Positions 9,241 through 18,084 of a DNA stretch of 64,000 nucleotides are shown here, in pieces. Below the pieces are notes generated by a model. It worked only from the letters and a program-made list of their open reading frames with translations. It made no database searches and had not been told where the DNA came from. The position numbers and the translations under genes are program-made. How positions within the stretch are numbered: the first letter of the stretch is position 1; each line of letters begins with the position of its first letter. The stretch comes from Halosimplex halophilum (GTDB lineage Archaea > Halobacteriota > Halobacteria > Halobacteriales > Haloarculaceae). The stretch covers positions 186,001-250,000 of the forward strand of contig NZ_SRHV01000005.1 of the NCBI RefSeq assembly GCF_004698125.1, read 5' to 3'.

Positions 9241-9599
9241 CAGCCATCGTCCTCCGTACGCGTCCCGCCGGCCGCACCGTCCGCGCTCGTTGTCCCGTTC
9301 ACACACCCACTCCGTCGATAGTCGCGATAAGTATTATCGAGTTATCTACACGTAACGGGCGGTTTACCCGGTGGTCGGTACGTACTACAGGAGCGATCGT
9401 ACGTTCGTCCGTATCTGGGGCTAACGACCGATAAGTCGACCCTATCCCCACAACGAGGGCTCCCCCGGGGGGCTACACTCATAGCGTGGGGGGTCGCCCA
9501 GGGGTAACAGGCATTGAAGGGATACTTACCCCCGAACGGATCCTACCCGTATCCGAAGCGCTCACGGGGCGACCACCCGTGACTGTCCCCTCGATCACA
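9241..9599. other. Divergent intergenic region of 359 bases
   Basis: This stretch holds the leftward promoter of ABC operon 2 and the rightward promoter of the 56-residue gene. AT-rich elements lie at about 9322-9350. A TATA-like GATACTTA near 9521 would serve the rightward gene. No further ORF with coding character was seen. Confidence 0.6.
9325..9339. promoter_or_regulatory. Palindrome CGATAA-GTA-TTATCG, putative operator/TATA of ABC operon 2
   Basis: A perfect inverted repeat with a three-base centre lies about 85 bases upstream of the ATPase start. Its ATAAGTATTAT core could double as the TATA box of the leftward operon. Confidence 0.4.
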
Positions 9600-9770
9600 A
9601 TGACCGACACGACACACCACGACGCGACGCACGACCACGACGAACAGGGACGCCAGCGGTACATCACGACCCAGTACGGCCACGGCGACGACGAGATCAC
9701 GCTCGTCCACGACACCGAGAACGACCAGGCCTGGCTCCAGTCCGACGCCGCGGTCGCCGTCGAGCGGTAA
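9600..9770 (+). CDS. Small acidic haloarchaeal protein, 56 residues
   Basis: Function unknown. Starts at the ATG at 9600 (MTDTTHHDATHDHDEQ). A His/Asp-rich N terminus precedes a compact segment (YITTQYGHGDDEITLVHDTENDQAWLQSDAAVAVE) that reads as alternating beta strands. Proteins of this size ending in an 'AW(V/L)QSD' segment are, from memory, common in haloarchaea. The third-position G/C bias is strong, which supports coding. Monocistronic, with a TATA-like box near 9521. Confidence 0.72.
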   Translation: MTDTTHHDATHDHDEQGRQRYITTQYGHGDDEITLVHDTENDQAWLQSDAAVAVER

Positions 9771-10053
9771 CCCACCGCGACGGACACCCCGGCACCCCTC
9801 CACGATTTTCGTCGCCTTCGGGGCGATCTTCTCGGCTTGCTCCCACCAGCGAGGGCTCGGTGGATAATTTGGCGCGTCGGACCGCTGGCTGTGGCTGTTT
9901 CGATAGTAGCAACGAGAGCGTACTCGGTGGGTATGTACTGTTCAGCGTCCCGGCGTTCGTGGACTGATGCGTGACGCTACGTCACACGCCGGCCCGGGAG
10001 TCGTAACGTATTTCAATTCTACCCGGCTATCCCGATACGCCTCGACGGAGCGT

Positions 10054-10126
10054 GTCCGGGTTGGGGTAGTGGTTATCCTTCAGCCTTGTGGAGGCTGAGA
10101 CGCGGGTTCGATTCTCGCACCCGGAC
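10054..10126 (+). tRNA. tRNA-His, anticodon GTG
   Basis: Folds as a cloverleaf. G-1 (10054) pairs with discriminator C73 (10126), the acceptor stem is TCCGGGT/ACCCGGA, the anticodon arm CAGCC-TTGTGGA-GGCTG carries GTG, and the T arm is GCGGG-TTCGATT-CTCGC. The genome-encoded G-1 opposite C73 is the histidine identity element. CCA is not encoded and there is no intron. The G+C drop and the accessory-looking gene cluster begin directly downstream. Confidence 0.96.
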
Positions 10127-10135
10127 TCAGAAATA

Positions 10136-10152
10136 AAGGCCCTCACGGCCTT
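10136..10152 (+). terminator. Hairpin after tRNA-His
   Basis: AAGGCC-CTCAC-GGCCTT forms a six-base-pair stem ten bases after the tRNA and is followed by a T-rich run (TTGTTCTTCGGTTT). It is plausible as a transcript end, although archaeal termination relies mainly on the T-rich stretch. Confidence 0.4.
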
Positions 10153-10575
10153 GTTCTTCGGTTTCGATATCGTGGCTAGCCGCGGGTGTGCTATTCGTCG
10201 TCGAGATGAAGGGGTCGTGTTCTCCTGTTGGAATCGTCAATGATCGGGTTGCCGATTGGAGCGGATCGGTGATGCCCGACCGGATCCCGACTGTCGAAAC
10301 GACCGCGACAGTCTGTCCCGAGTGCGGGACGCGGGCCCCTGCAGGCCATCACGATAATGAGCGATGTGATCTAATTTCCCAAACACAGGCCTCAATCAAG
10401 TTGATCTGTGTGATTGGTTCGGTTGTCCGAGTCGAGCCTCCTGACATTGCCTCCCAAGTCGTAACAAAGCCTTTACCAGATGAACCGGAAGATGTGCTGT
10501 CAACGGGGAATCTTCGGTGGGTTAGCTGTCATCTACGACGAGGTTCGGGTCAGTTCGGGTTCGCGGTAAGCGTTC
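10153..10575. other. Lower-G+C gap between tRNA-His and the AAA gene; possible gene relic
   Basis: About 420 bases with markedly less G+C than the flanks. A + frame from 10188 (running on to 10652, into the AAA gene) contains a CPECGTR zinc-ribbon-like motif but no recognisable domain after it, and it overlaps the AAA gene in another frame. I read the stretch as non-coding or as the remains of a gene. It should also hold the promoter of the AAA/VWA cluster, but I cannot single out a convincing TATA box. Confidence 0.35.
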
Positions 10576-11523
10576 ATGGAACGAATGACGAACGGAAATT
10601 CAGTGAATTCGATGGCGAACGAGACTACGGCAGTCGGGTCACGCACGGGTGAGTCGTTTAGTGAACTGTCGATCTTGGCCGATACTGGCCACGAGAACAT
10701 CCCATCGCTCGAACAGGACGCGTATCATCACCGACAGATCGAAGGTGATCGGACGGATGTCGAGATCGTCACCCGGGCGCTGGAACTGGAGATGAACGTC
10801 GTGCTCAAGGGCCCGCCGGGGGTCGGGAAGAGCTTCCTCACACGGTATATCTGCGCGATGACCAACCGGCCGCTGTACCGCGTGACGCTCTCCGAGACGA
10901 CGTACAAGGAGGACCTGCTGGGTCACCTCCATCTGGTGAGTTCCGACGGCGGGGACACGGTCACGGAGTGGATCGACGGGCCGCTCACCCGGGCCGTTCG
11001 AGCGGGTGGGGTCCTGTTGCTCGACGAGATCAACGCGGCGGACGCCAACACCGTGGCGGCGCTGAACGCCGTGATGGAACAACGGGCGACCCGCTCGCTC
11101 ACCATCCCCCAGACCGGCGAACAGATCACGCCCCACGAGGAGTTCCGCGTCGTCGCAACGTCCAACCCGGGCTATCAGGGCACCTACGAGCTGAACGACG
11201 CCTTCGAGGACCGGTTCCGGCACGTGAAACTCTCGTACCTGCCCCAGTCGGTCGAAGCGGACCTGATCTTCGACCGGACAGACCTGGACAGGGGGAAAGA
11301 AGCGCAGATCGCCGAGCTGGTGTCCTTCGCGAGTCGGCTCCGCGAGGCGTACATGGACGGCGAGCTCTCGACGCCGGTCACGACGCGAGAGCTAGTGCGG
11401 ATCGCCCGGTTCATGGAGGACGACTTCATGCCGCTGCAGGAGGCGGCGCGGAGCGAACTCGTCGCCCGCGTCGACGAGTACGACGAATCGCTCGTCCGAA
11501 CGCTCATCGACAAGCGACTGTAG
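10576..11523 (+). CDS. MoxR/CbbQ-type AAA+ ATPase (first copy)
   Basis: AAA+ ATPase of the MoxR/CbbQ/GvpN group (AAA_5), 315 residues. Walker A GPPGVGKS (79-86), Walker B VLLLDEIN (146-153), sensor-1 ATSNPGYQGTYELNDAFEDRF with the Arg that normally acts as finger. Enzymes of this group act as chaperone-like motors and nearly always work with a VWA-domain partner that recruits a client. The next gene is such a partner and begins on the base after this stop (TAGATG). Starts at 10585 and 10612 are also possible; the first 25 residues look disordered. It is first of six co-oriented genes. It is clearly different from the second AAA protein of the cluster (21494), so it is not a recent duplicate. 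Confidence 0.9.
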   Translation: MERMTNGNSVNSMANETTAVGSRTGESFSELSILADTGHENIPSLEQDAYHHRQIEGDRTDVEIVTRALELEMNVVLKGPPGVGKSFLTRYICAMTNRPLYRVTLSETTYKEDLLGHLHLVSSDGGDTVTEWIDGPLTRAVRAGGVLLLDEINAADANTVAALNAVMEQRATRSLTIPQTGEQITPHEEFRVVATSNPGYQGTYELNDAFEDRFRHVKLSYLPQSVEADLIFDRTDLDRGKEAQIAELVSFASRLREAYMDGELSTPVTTRELVRIARFMEDDFMPLQEAARSELVARVDEYDESLVRTLIDKRL

Positions 11524-13419
11524 ATGCACCTGACAGAGGAGACCAGCACCGCCGACCTCGCCGCGCTTTCGACGCCCGAGCGGGCGTCCAAGGAGCGCCG
11601 CCGCGAACTCGAACGTCTCGCGTCGCTCTGTACGGACCGGGGGACGAACGTGACTGTCGCGCTTGACGAAGACCGGGCGCTGGCACGACCCGACGAGGAG
11701 GGACACGATGAGGCGTACGAGATCCTGATCCCCACGGAGAAATACGAGCAGTACGGAACCGACCTTCCACAGGGGCTCTGGGACCGGTCACTGCAGGTGG
11801 CGTTCCTGTTCCACGAACTCGGCCACGTCTACTACTCCGATTTCGACCGGTTCGGCGAGTGTCTGGAGACCGTCGGCGGCCGGTGGCGCGACCTGTTCCG
11901 GATGGTGTACAACACGGTCGAGGACGCGGTCGTCGAAACCCAGGTGGCCAACGAGTTCAACGTCACCGGCGATTTCGTCGTCCTCAACGAAGTGCTCGCC
12001 GAGCGCGCCGACCGCCGACACCGCCAGTACGTCGAACTGTTCGACCTCGAGACGGTCGACGCCGACCCCGTCCAGTCCTACACCGTCTTCGAAGCGCTGG
12101 CGGTCGGGCTGCTCGACCGGGGGTTCGTGGACAGCGGGCGGTTCGAGGCGATCGTCGACCCGGCGAACGAGCGGCGCGTCGTCCACAACGGCCGGCGAGC
12201 GGCGCTCGTCGACCTGGTTCCGGCGATGGACGACTACGTGACCGAGATGCTGTCCGAACCCAGCGGGACGAGACGCGTCGACCGGGCGCGCGAGTTCTTC
12301 GAGACCGCGAGAGCCGCGTTCGAGTCGCTCCCGCCGCTGCAGAGCACCCGACTCCAGACGGCACCGGTCCGTCCCGCGGATGCGCGGGCACGGCAGCGCT
12401 GGGGCGTCGAGCCGGCGGACGAACTCCCCGATAGACGAGCGGCCAGCGAACACGTCACCGGCGACCGACGCGGCGAGCGGGCGACACAGCCTAGAACCGG
12501 GCGGGGGACCGAGGCGGGTGCTCCTGATGACCACCGTCCGCCCGGAACGCTCGAAGACGAGACTGTTCGCCGCGTCGCTCGGCAGCGAACGCGGGCGCAG
12601 GCCTCACGGGGAACCGCGAGGCGGTCGCCGCTTGAACGGGAGGCACGGCGACTGCTCGGGATCGTCGACGACACGACGGACCTCGAAAAAGTCGTTGTCG
12701 TCGATCCGGTCGAGGAAGGGGATACGGAGCGATGGACCGCGGCCGTCGATCGGTCGCGCAAGCTCCAGCAGGACCTGGCGACGCAGCTCAGGCGCGAGCG
12801 GCGGCCCCGGGACACGGGCGGGCACCGCACCGGTCGCCTCGACGGCCGACGACTGGTCGCGGCGACCCGCGGAACCCAGCGCGTGTTCACTCGCCGCGAG
12901 TCCGGCACGATGAAAGACTACTCCTGTCTCGTCGTCCTCGACCGGTCCGGGTCGATGGACGGCGACCCGATCCGAACGGCCGAGACGGCGACCGCGCAGC
13001 TCGCACACGCGTTGTTCGAAGTGGGCGTCGACGTCTCCGTCCTGTCGGTCTGGGAGGGCCATCCCTGTCTCGAAGTCCCGTTCGGCGCACGCCCCGCGGA
13101 CCACGTCGACCGCCTGATGACCGAGCGCGCGAACTGGGGGACGCCGCTGTCGACAGCGGTCGCGGTGAGTCGACAACGGATCGACCGCGGCGACGGCTCG
13201 TACCCGTTCGTCGTCGTCGTTACCGACGGTGAACCCGACGACCCGACGCGGTACCGGTCGGAGCTCGAAAAGTGTACGTTCCCGGTGTTCGGCGTGTACA
13301 TCGGGGCGGAACCGGGAGCGCACACCGAGTTCTTCGACCAGATCATCTACGCGGATACGGACTCGCTCGAACGGACGCTCCAGCGGCTCGTCAGGACGCT
13401 GCTCTCGACGGAGGCCTGA
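11524..13419 (+). CDS. VWA-domain protein with N-terminal HELGH metallopeptidase-like domain
   Basis: 631 residues. The N-terminal half contains FHELGHVYYSDF with HELGH at 97-101, a zinc-protease HExxH motif in a helical domain. The middle (about 290-400) is Arg/Gly/Thr-rich and probably disordered. The C-terminal VWA domain starts at about 463 with an intact MIDAS: D473-R-S475-G-S477, and TDGEPDD with Asp568. The architecture resembles proteins of the putative-metallopeptidase plus VWA-like (DUF2201) type, which are usually encoded beside MoxR ATPases, as here (start abuts the AAA stop). Probable role: client-binding partner of the ATPase. Whether the HELGH site is catalytic is unknown. Confidence 0.85.
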   Translation: MHLTEETSTADLAALSTPERASKERRRELERLASLCTDRGTNVTVALDEDRALARPDEEGHDEAYEILIPTEKYEQYGTDLPQGLWDRSLQVAFLFHELGHVYYSDFDRFGECLETVGGRWRDLFRMVYNTVEDAVVETQVANEFNVTGDFVVLNEVLAERADRRHRQYVELFDLETVDADPVQSYTVFEALAVGLLDRGFVDSGRFEAIVDPANERRVVHNGRRAALVDLVPAMDDYVTEMLSEPSGTRRVDRAREFFETARAAFESLPPLQSTRLQTAPVRPADARARQRWGVEPADELPDRRAASEHVTGDRRGERATQPRTGRGTEAGAPDDHRPPGTLEDETVRRVARQRTRAQASRGTARRSPLEREARRLLGIVDDTTDLEKVVVVDPVEEGDTERWTAAVDRSRKLQQDLATQLRRERRPRDTGGHRTGRLDGRRLVAATRGTQRVFTRRESGTMKDYSCLVVLDRSGSMDGDPIRTAETATAQLAHALFEVGVDVSVLSVWEGHPCLEVPFGARPADHVDRLMTERANWGTPLSTAVAVSRQRIDRGDGSYPFVVVVTDGEPDDPTRYRSELEKCTFPVFGVYIGAEPGAHTEFFDQIIYADTDSLERTLQRLVRTLLSTEA

Positions 13420-13423
13420 TCCC

Positions 13424-16400
13424 GTGACGGGCGAATCACCGAGACAACTACGCGCCGCACTCGCGACCGGACGTTCGACGCCCGACGACGTTATCGACCG
13501 CGCGCTCGCGCACCTCGACGCCGAACCAGACCCGGTACGCGAACAGGCGCTCCGGACCCTCGTCGCGGCGACGGAGACGCGTCCGGACCGCGTCATCGAC
13601 GCCGTCGACACGGTCGAGTCATCGTTACGTCCGGGGCGCGCACTGACCCCCGAGGAACTGGCCGCGCTGCGCGGTCTCGCCCGTCGACGGCCGCGCGCCC
13701 TCTCGCCGCTGGTGGACTCGCTCGGAACGGCGCTCTCGAACCCCGCCGAGTCAGAAGTCCGTCCCGCGCTCGCTGCTGCGCTCCTCGGTGACCTCGGTGA
13801 GGCTGCGCCAGGCGTCGTGAAACCGGCTCTCGGGCCGCTCGTGGGCCTCACCGAGAGTGCGGTGACGGACACCGCGGTCGAGGCGGCGTGGGCCGTGACG
13901 AGAACCGCGACGGACGAACCCGCGATGCTCCGTCCGGTCATCGCCGGTCGAGTCTGGGACCTCGACAGTGACGACCCCGCGACTATCGTCGACGCGCTCG
14001 AAACCCTCGGCCGGATCGGGTGGATCCTTCCCGACCACCTCGCCGGTCTTGACGAGGTCGCGGCGCGTGTCGACCACCCCGTATCCGATGTGCGGGCAAC
14101 GGCGATTGAAGCGCTGGGGCGTGTCGCGGACATCCAGCGAACCGCGACGCTCGGAACCCCCCGTCCGGACCGCGTCGAACCGTATCTGGACCGGATCGCC
14201 GCTCGGCTGGCGGATCCGGACTCCGACGTCCGAGGCGCGGCCGCGATCGCGCTGAAGCAGGTCGCTCGCCAGAACTCCAGCGCAGTCCGCGAATACCGCG
14301 ACGACCTCCTGCGGGTGACCGATGACGACGACTGGGAAGTCCGTCACGCCGCGCTCAAAGCACTCGAGTACACGTTCGATCCCGCCACCGTCGACTTACA
14401 CCGGTTACGGGAACGAGTCCTCCCGCGTCTCGCCGACGGCGACGGCGATGTCGAGGGGGCTGCGATCAGCCTGCTCCTGACCGTCGTCGAGGAGATCCGG
14501 ACGGATTCCCCCGACATCGCGGCCCACGTTGTCGACATGCTGGTCTGGGCTCAATTCACGTCGCAAGGCCTCTTCGAGACCCTGAACCCGCTCTACGAAC
14601 TCGAGGACCGCGGCGTTACGCTCCCCGACATCCCGCGGTACGTGGAACTCGCCCGAGCGATCTCCGAGATGGGCGGCTTCGCGGACCAGCAGGCGACGGC
14701 GAAACTGTGCGGCGTTATCGCTCGCCAGTCACCCGACCACCGATTGGCGGCGATCGGGATACTACAGTCGCTCCTCGCGGACGACGGTGAAGGGGCTCGC
14801 AGACAGGTGCTCGAAGAGTTCGAGACGCTCGTCGAAGCCGATCCGGCCGTCGCTCCCACGCTCTGGCACGTTACCGAGAGCGTCTTCAAATACGACCCCA
14901 CAGTGAGAGACGATGCGGCGCGCGTACTGACGGCGTGTGACACGCGGAACCCGGCGTTCCTCGGCGATGCTATCGAATTGCAGCGTCGCTTCCTTCGAGA
15001 CGAGCTGGAGAGCGACGGCGAATCCGAGGACGAAGACGAGGACGGGGACGGTGACCTGGGCGATCTGTTCGGCTCCGAACCGAGTGGGCCTTCGCTCGAG
15101 CCGTTCGTCGACGCGTCACCACAGCTCGTAACTGACGCCGCGCTGACGCTGCTGGGCTCTTTCCCGACCGGACATGACTCTACGGAGTCCAGCGCGCAAC
15201 TGCTCGCCCGGGCCGTTGCGAACGGCGGCACTATCGACCGGGAAACTGCCGAAACCCTCGGGGATATCGTCCGTGCCGAAGACACGTCACCGCCGGCCGT
15301 CGCGTGGCTCTCTACGGGTCTTCTCCTCGGCACAGCGGACACGGAGATACGCGACCGGGCTATCGACCGGCTTCACTCGTTCGCCGAACGCGACGAGGAC
15401 ACACCGACCCTCGCCTGTCTCCGCCTCCTCGCGGACCACACACCGAGATTTGCCGCCCGTATTCTGGTAAATCACCCGCCGATCGCTACGCTGCCGGAAA
15501 TGAACGCCGAAACCCTGGCGGAGATCGTCACCGCTCATCCCCGCCTGTATCTCCGCTGTCGGGGCCGCGAATCGCCGTTCGGCGCCCGTCCGATAGCCCC
15601 TGGATACGCGAACGACACGGGATGGCTCGGCGGACTCGCCGAGACCATTCCCCAGACGGTCCCCGCGGCGAAGTGGCTCCGGGACGGGTTCTGGAGCGAC
15701 GACGGCGAGCTCACGGCGAGTTTACTCGAAGCCGTCGGCCGTGATGCTGCCGCGCCCGGTGACGGCGAACTGGCACCGTGGACCGCACACCCGAGCCCCG
15801 ATGTCCGCCGTGCTGCCACCGCCCTCGGCGAAGACGGCGCTGAACCTTCGGAGTCCTTGCCCACCCATCTCGAGGGCCCCGAAGACGCCACGATGGAGCA
15901 GGTCGACGAGATCGCGACCCATCTCGCGGCGACCGATCCCGACCACTGCCGGCGTGGGGCCGAACTGCTGGTAACTATCGGCGCCCACGATCCGGACCTT
16001 CGTCCCTACGTTCGCCAGCACCTCCTCGCGAGCGCCGTCGCCCTCGACGAGGCGGCGGCACCGGACACGCTCTTCGGGGCGCTCGCAACTCTCGCGCCCG
16101 AGCCCGCGGGTGGTTCCGCACCGGGGCTCGAATCGATCCCGCCCGGCGCTGTCGGACGAGACGCGCTCTCCCCCGTGATACGGCGGTACGCGCGATTCGG
16201 GACGCCGCCCGTCCGAGACGTTGCACTGTGTACGTTGCGCTCGCTCCCAGCGGAAACGGCCGATTCACCGGTCGAAGACGTGCTCGTCGAACGACTGCGC
16301 GACCCGGACGCCGTCGTCCGCGCGCAAGCCGCGCGAACAGTGGCTCACCTCGTCGGCGACGGACTCGATGTCACGACGCCGCTCGTCGACGCGGCCGCGG

Positions 16401-17863
16401 ACGCGCTCGACGGGCCGCGCCACGTCACGATCGCCTGCTGCGAAGCGCTGGGTCACTGTGGAGCCGTCGACCCGACCGTCACTGACCGCGCCGTGTCGGA
16501 ACTCGAAACCCGGCTTCGCGCCCGCGAACGAGGCGTCCGACGGGCCGCAGCCACCGCGATCGCCCACATCGGTGACGTCGAAGCCGGCGCGCTCGCGCCT
16601 ATCACAGACACGCTCACCGAACGGTTCTGCCGGGACCGTGTCGTCCGGGGCGCACTCCTCCCGGCGCTAGCGACGCTTCCCCCGGACGAGATTCCGAGAC
16701 GCGACCGCGTTGCCGAGACGGCGCTCGCGGCACTCGTAGAGACGGACCGTCCACCAGTCAGTCAAGCCGCCGGCCGCCTCCTCGCCGCCATCGCCGACGG
16801 CTCTCCCGGGTCGGTACGCAGACATCTCGACGCCATGTCCGACCGTCTGGAGGACCGATACGACGACGCGATCGTCTCTGATCTCGCTGACGTGGAGGTG
16901 CCACCGCTCTCGCTGTACTGGCTGCTTCGAGTCGTCGGCACCTGTACACGGGACAGTCCTCCCGTCGCCGACCGGTTCGACTGGCTGATCTCGGAAGCAG
17001 TTGGTTACATGGACGGCTCGGCCGCTGGCGGAACGTACGGAGTGTCCAGCGACGACCACGTCACCGCACGCGCCCTGGCTCGGGCTACGGCACGCGTGGC
17101 GGCGCTCGGTGGATTAGACTGCTACGAGACGGTACTCGAACGCTGGCCCCAAGACCCGACGAAACCGGACCCGGAACCGGCAGAGACTGCACACTTCCTC
17201 ACGATCACGGAAGGGGCGTCCCGCACGGACACGCTAGAAACGTTCGTCGAGCACGCGTCGTCGGATCGCGTCGACTCTGTCATCGCGGAACTCCTCGATC
17301 ACGAGATAACGCTCAATCGAAACGAAGCGATCTTCGACTCCCTCACAACGCTGCTCCCGCTCACAGGGGACAGACGGCTTCACCGGAGCGGTATCTCGGT
17401 CCTGCTCGACGCTAGCTCCGACCGCAACTGGGGAATTCGTGTCGATGCCATCGAAACGCTGACCGAACTCGGTGAGACAGATGTCGTCCCTGCTGACGAA
17501 GTCATCGCACACCTTTTCGGTCTGTTCAGCGATGGGACTCGGGTCCGCGAAACTGTCGTCGAAGCGGTGGTGAACCTGTTACAGCACGCGGAACTCGACC
17601 CCGAGACGGTGCTCACAGCTTCAGTCGAGTACTACAGTGAGTCGCGCGACCGGGGGAACGTGCGAAAGACGGCAATTCGTCTCGTCGGTGAACTCGGCAC
17701 GCGTTACCCTGCCGTCCGTGACCGGGCAGTGACGACGCTTCTGGAGGCGGTCTCGGACGACGACCGACAGGTTCGCCGGCAGGCGGCCGACTGTCTCGCG
17801 GAACTGGAAGCCGTCGGGCAGGACCCACTCCCGCCGTATCAGGACCGTATCGAAGACCGCTAG
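13424..17863 (+). CDS. Giant HEAT-repeat-like protein, 1479 residues
   Basis: Almost entirely helical repeats of the HEAT/armadillo-like type. Units end in segments such as DPDSDVRGAAAIALKQVA, DDDWEVRHAALKALEYTF, DPDAVVRAQAARTVAHLV and DDDRQVRRQAADCLAELE, with a period of about 40 residues, from the N terminus to the last residues. One acidic insert (SEDEDEDGDGDLGDLFG) interrupts the array near 600. No enzyme motif or membrane segment was seen. Such solenoids are scaffolds or large binding surfaces. The GTG at 13424 lies four bases after the VWA stop, so the gene is in the same operon. G+C is somewhat lower than in the housekeeping genes. The repeat class is certain enough; the partner is unknown. 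Confidence 0.85.
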   Translation: MTGESPRQLRAALATGRSTPDDVIDRALAHLDAEPDPVREQALRTLVAATETRPDRVIDAVDTVESSLRPGRALTPEELAALRGLARRRPRALSPLVDSLGTALSNPAESEVRPALAAALLGDLGEAAPGVVKPALGPLVGLTESAVTDTAVEAAWAVTRTATDEPAMLRPVIAGRVWDLDSDDPATIVDALETLGRIGWILPDHLAGLDEVAARVDHPVSDVRATAIEALGRVADIQRTATLGTPRPDRVEPYLDRIAARLADPDSDVRGAAAIALKQVARQNSSAVREYRDDLLRVTDDDDWEVRHAALKALEYTFDPATVDLHRLRERVLPRLADGDGDVEGAAISLLLTVVEEIRTDSPDIAAHVVDMLVWAQFTSQGLFETLNPLYELEDRGVTLPDIPRYVELARAISEMGGFADQQATAKLCGVIARQSPDHRLAAIGILQSLLADDGEGARRQVLEEFETLVEADPAVAPTLWHVTESVFKYDPTVRDDAARVLTACDTRNPAFLGDAIELQRRFLRDELESDGESEDEDEDGDGDLGDLFGSEPSGPSLEPFVDASPQLVTDAALTLLGSFPTGHDSTESSAQLLARAVANGGTIDRETAETLGDIVRAEDTSPPAVAWLSTGLLLGTADTEIRDRAIDRLHSFAERDEDTPTLACLRLLADHTPRFAARILVNHPPIATLPEMNAETLAEIVTAHPRLYLRCRGRESPFGARPIAPGYANDTGWLGGLAETIPQTVPAAKWLRDGFWSDDGELTASLLEAVGRDAAAPGDGELAPWTAHPSPDVRRAATALGEDGAEPSESLPTHLEGPEDATMEQVDEIATHLAATDPDHCRRGAELLVTIGAHDPDLRPYVRQHLLASAVALDEAAAPDTLFGALATLAPEPAGGSAPGLESIPPGAVGRDALSPVIRRYARFGTPPVRDVALCTLRSLPAETADSPVEDVLVERLRDPDAVVRAQAARTVAHLVGDGLDVTTPLVDAAADALDGPRHVTIACCEALGHCGAVDPTVTDRAVSELETRLRARERGVRRAAATAIAHIGDVEAGALAPITDTLTERFCRDRVVRGALLPALATLPPDEIPRRDRVAETALAALVETDRPPVSQAAGRLLAAIADGSPGSVRRHLDAMSDRLEDRYDDAIVSDLADVEVPPLSLYWLLRVVGTCTRDSPPVADRFDWLISEAVGYMDGSAAGGTYGVSSDDHVTARALARATARVAALGGLDCYETVLERWPQDPTKPDPEPAETAHFLTITEGASRTDTLETFVEHASSDRVDSVIAELLDHEITLNRNEAIFDSLTTLLPLTGDRRLHRSGISVLLDASSDRNWGIRVDAIETLTELGETDVVPADEVIAHLFGLFSDGTRVRETVVEAVVNLLQHAELDPETVLTASVEYYSESRDRGNVRKTAIRLVGELGTRYPAVRDRAVTTLLEAVSDDDRQVRRQAADCLAELEAVGQDPLPPYQDRIEDR

Positions 17864-18053
17864 CTGGTGTGGCGGAGCCGCGTTTCGGCCCGACTCTCCT
17901 CTTCGACGGTCCGTTTTGCGGCGGTCCAGTCGGGCACCGCTCGCCGCAGGCGAGGCGGTCCACGGAGCGATCGGTCGCCAGTGACCGGTGATCTAACAGT
18001 CCGCCCATCGAGCGAGACCGCGATCAGGTCTGTCCTTTGTCACTACCCGTACC

Positions 18054-18059
18054 TATAAG
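18054..18059 (+). promoter_or_regulatory. TATA box of the tubulin-like gene
   Basis: TATAAG preceded by CC. It predicts transcription from about 18080-18083, downstream of the ATG at 18073 and just before the ATG at 18085, so a leaderless message starting at 18085 is likely. It also shows that the tubulin-like gene has its own promoter, separate from the upstream three genes. Confidence 0.55.
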
Positions 18060-18084
18060 TCGCTAAATTGTAATGTGTCGTAGG

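Noticed and set aside
10188-10652. ORF with CPECGTR as a possible zinc-ribbon gene
   Set aside because: Overlaps the AAA gene in another frame, has no domain after the motif and poor codon character. Kept only as a possible relic.
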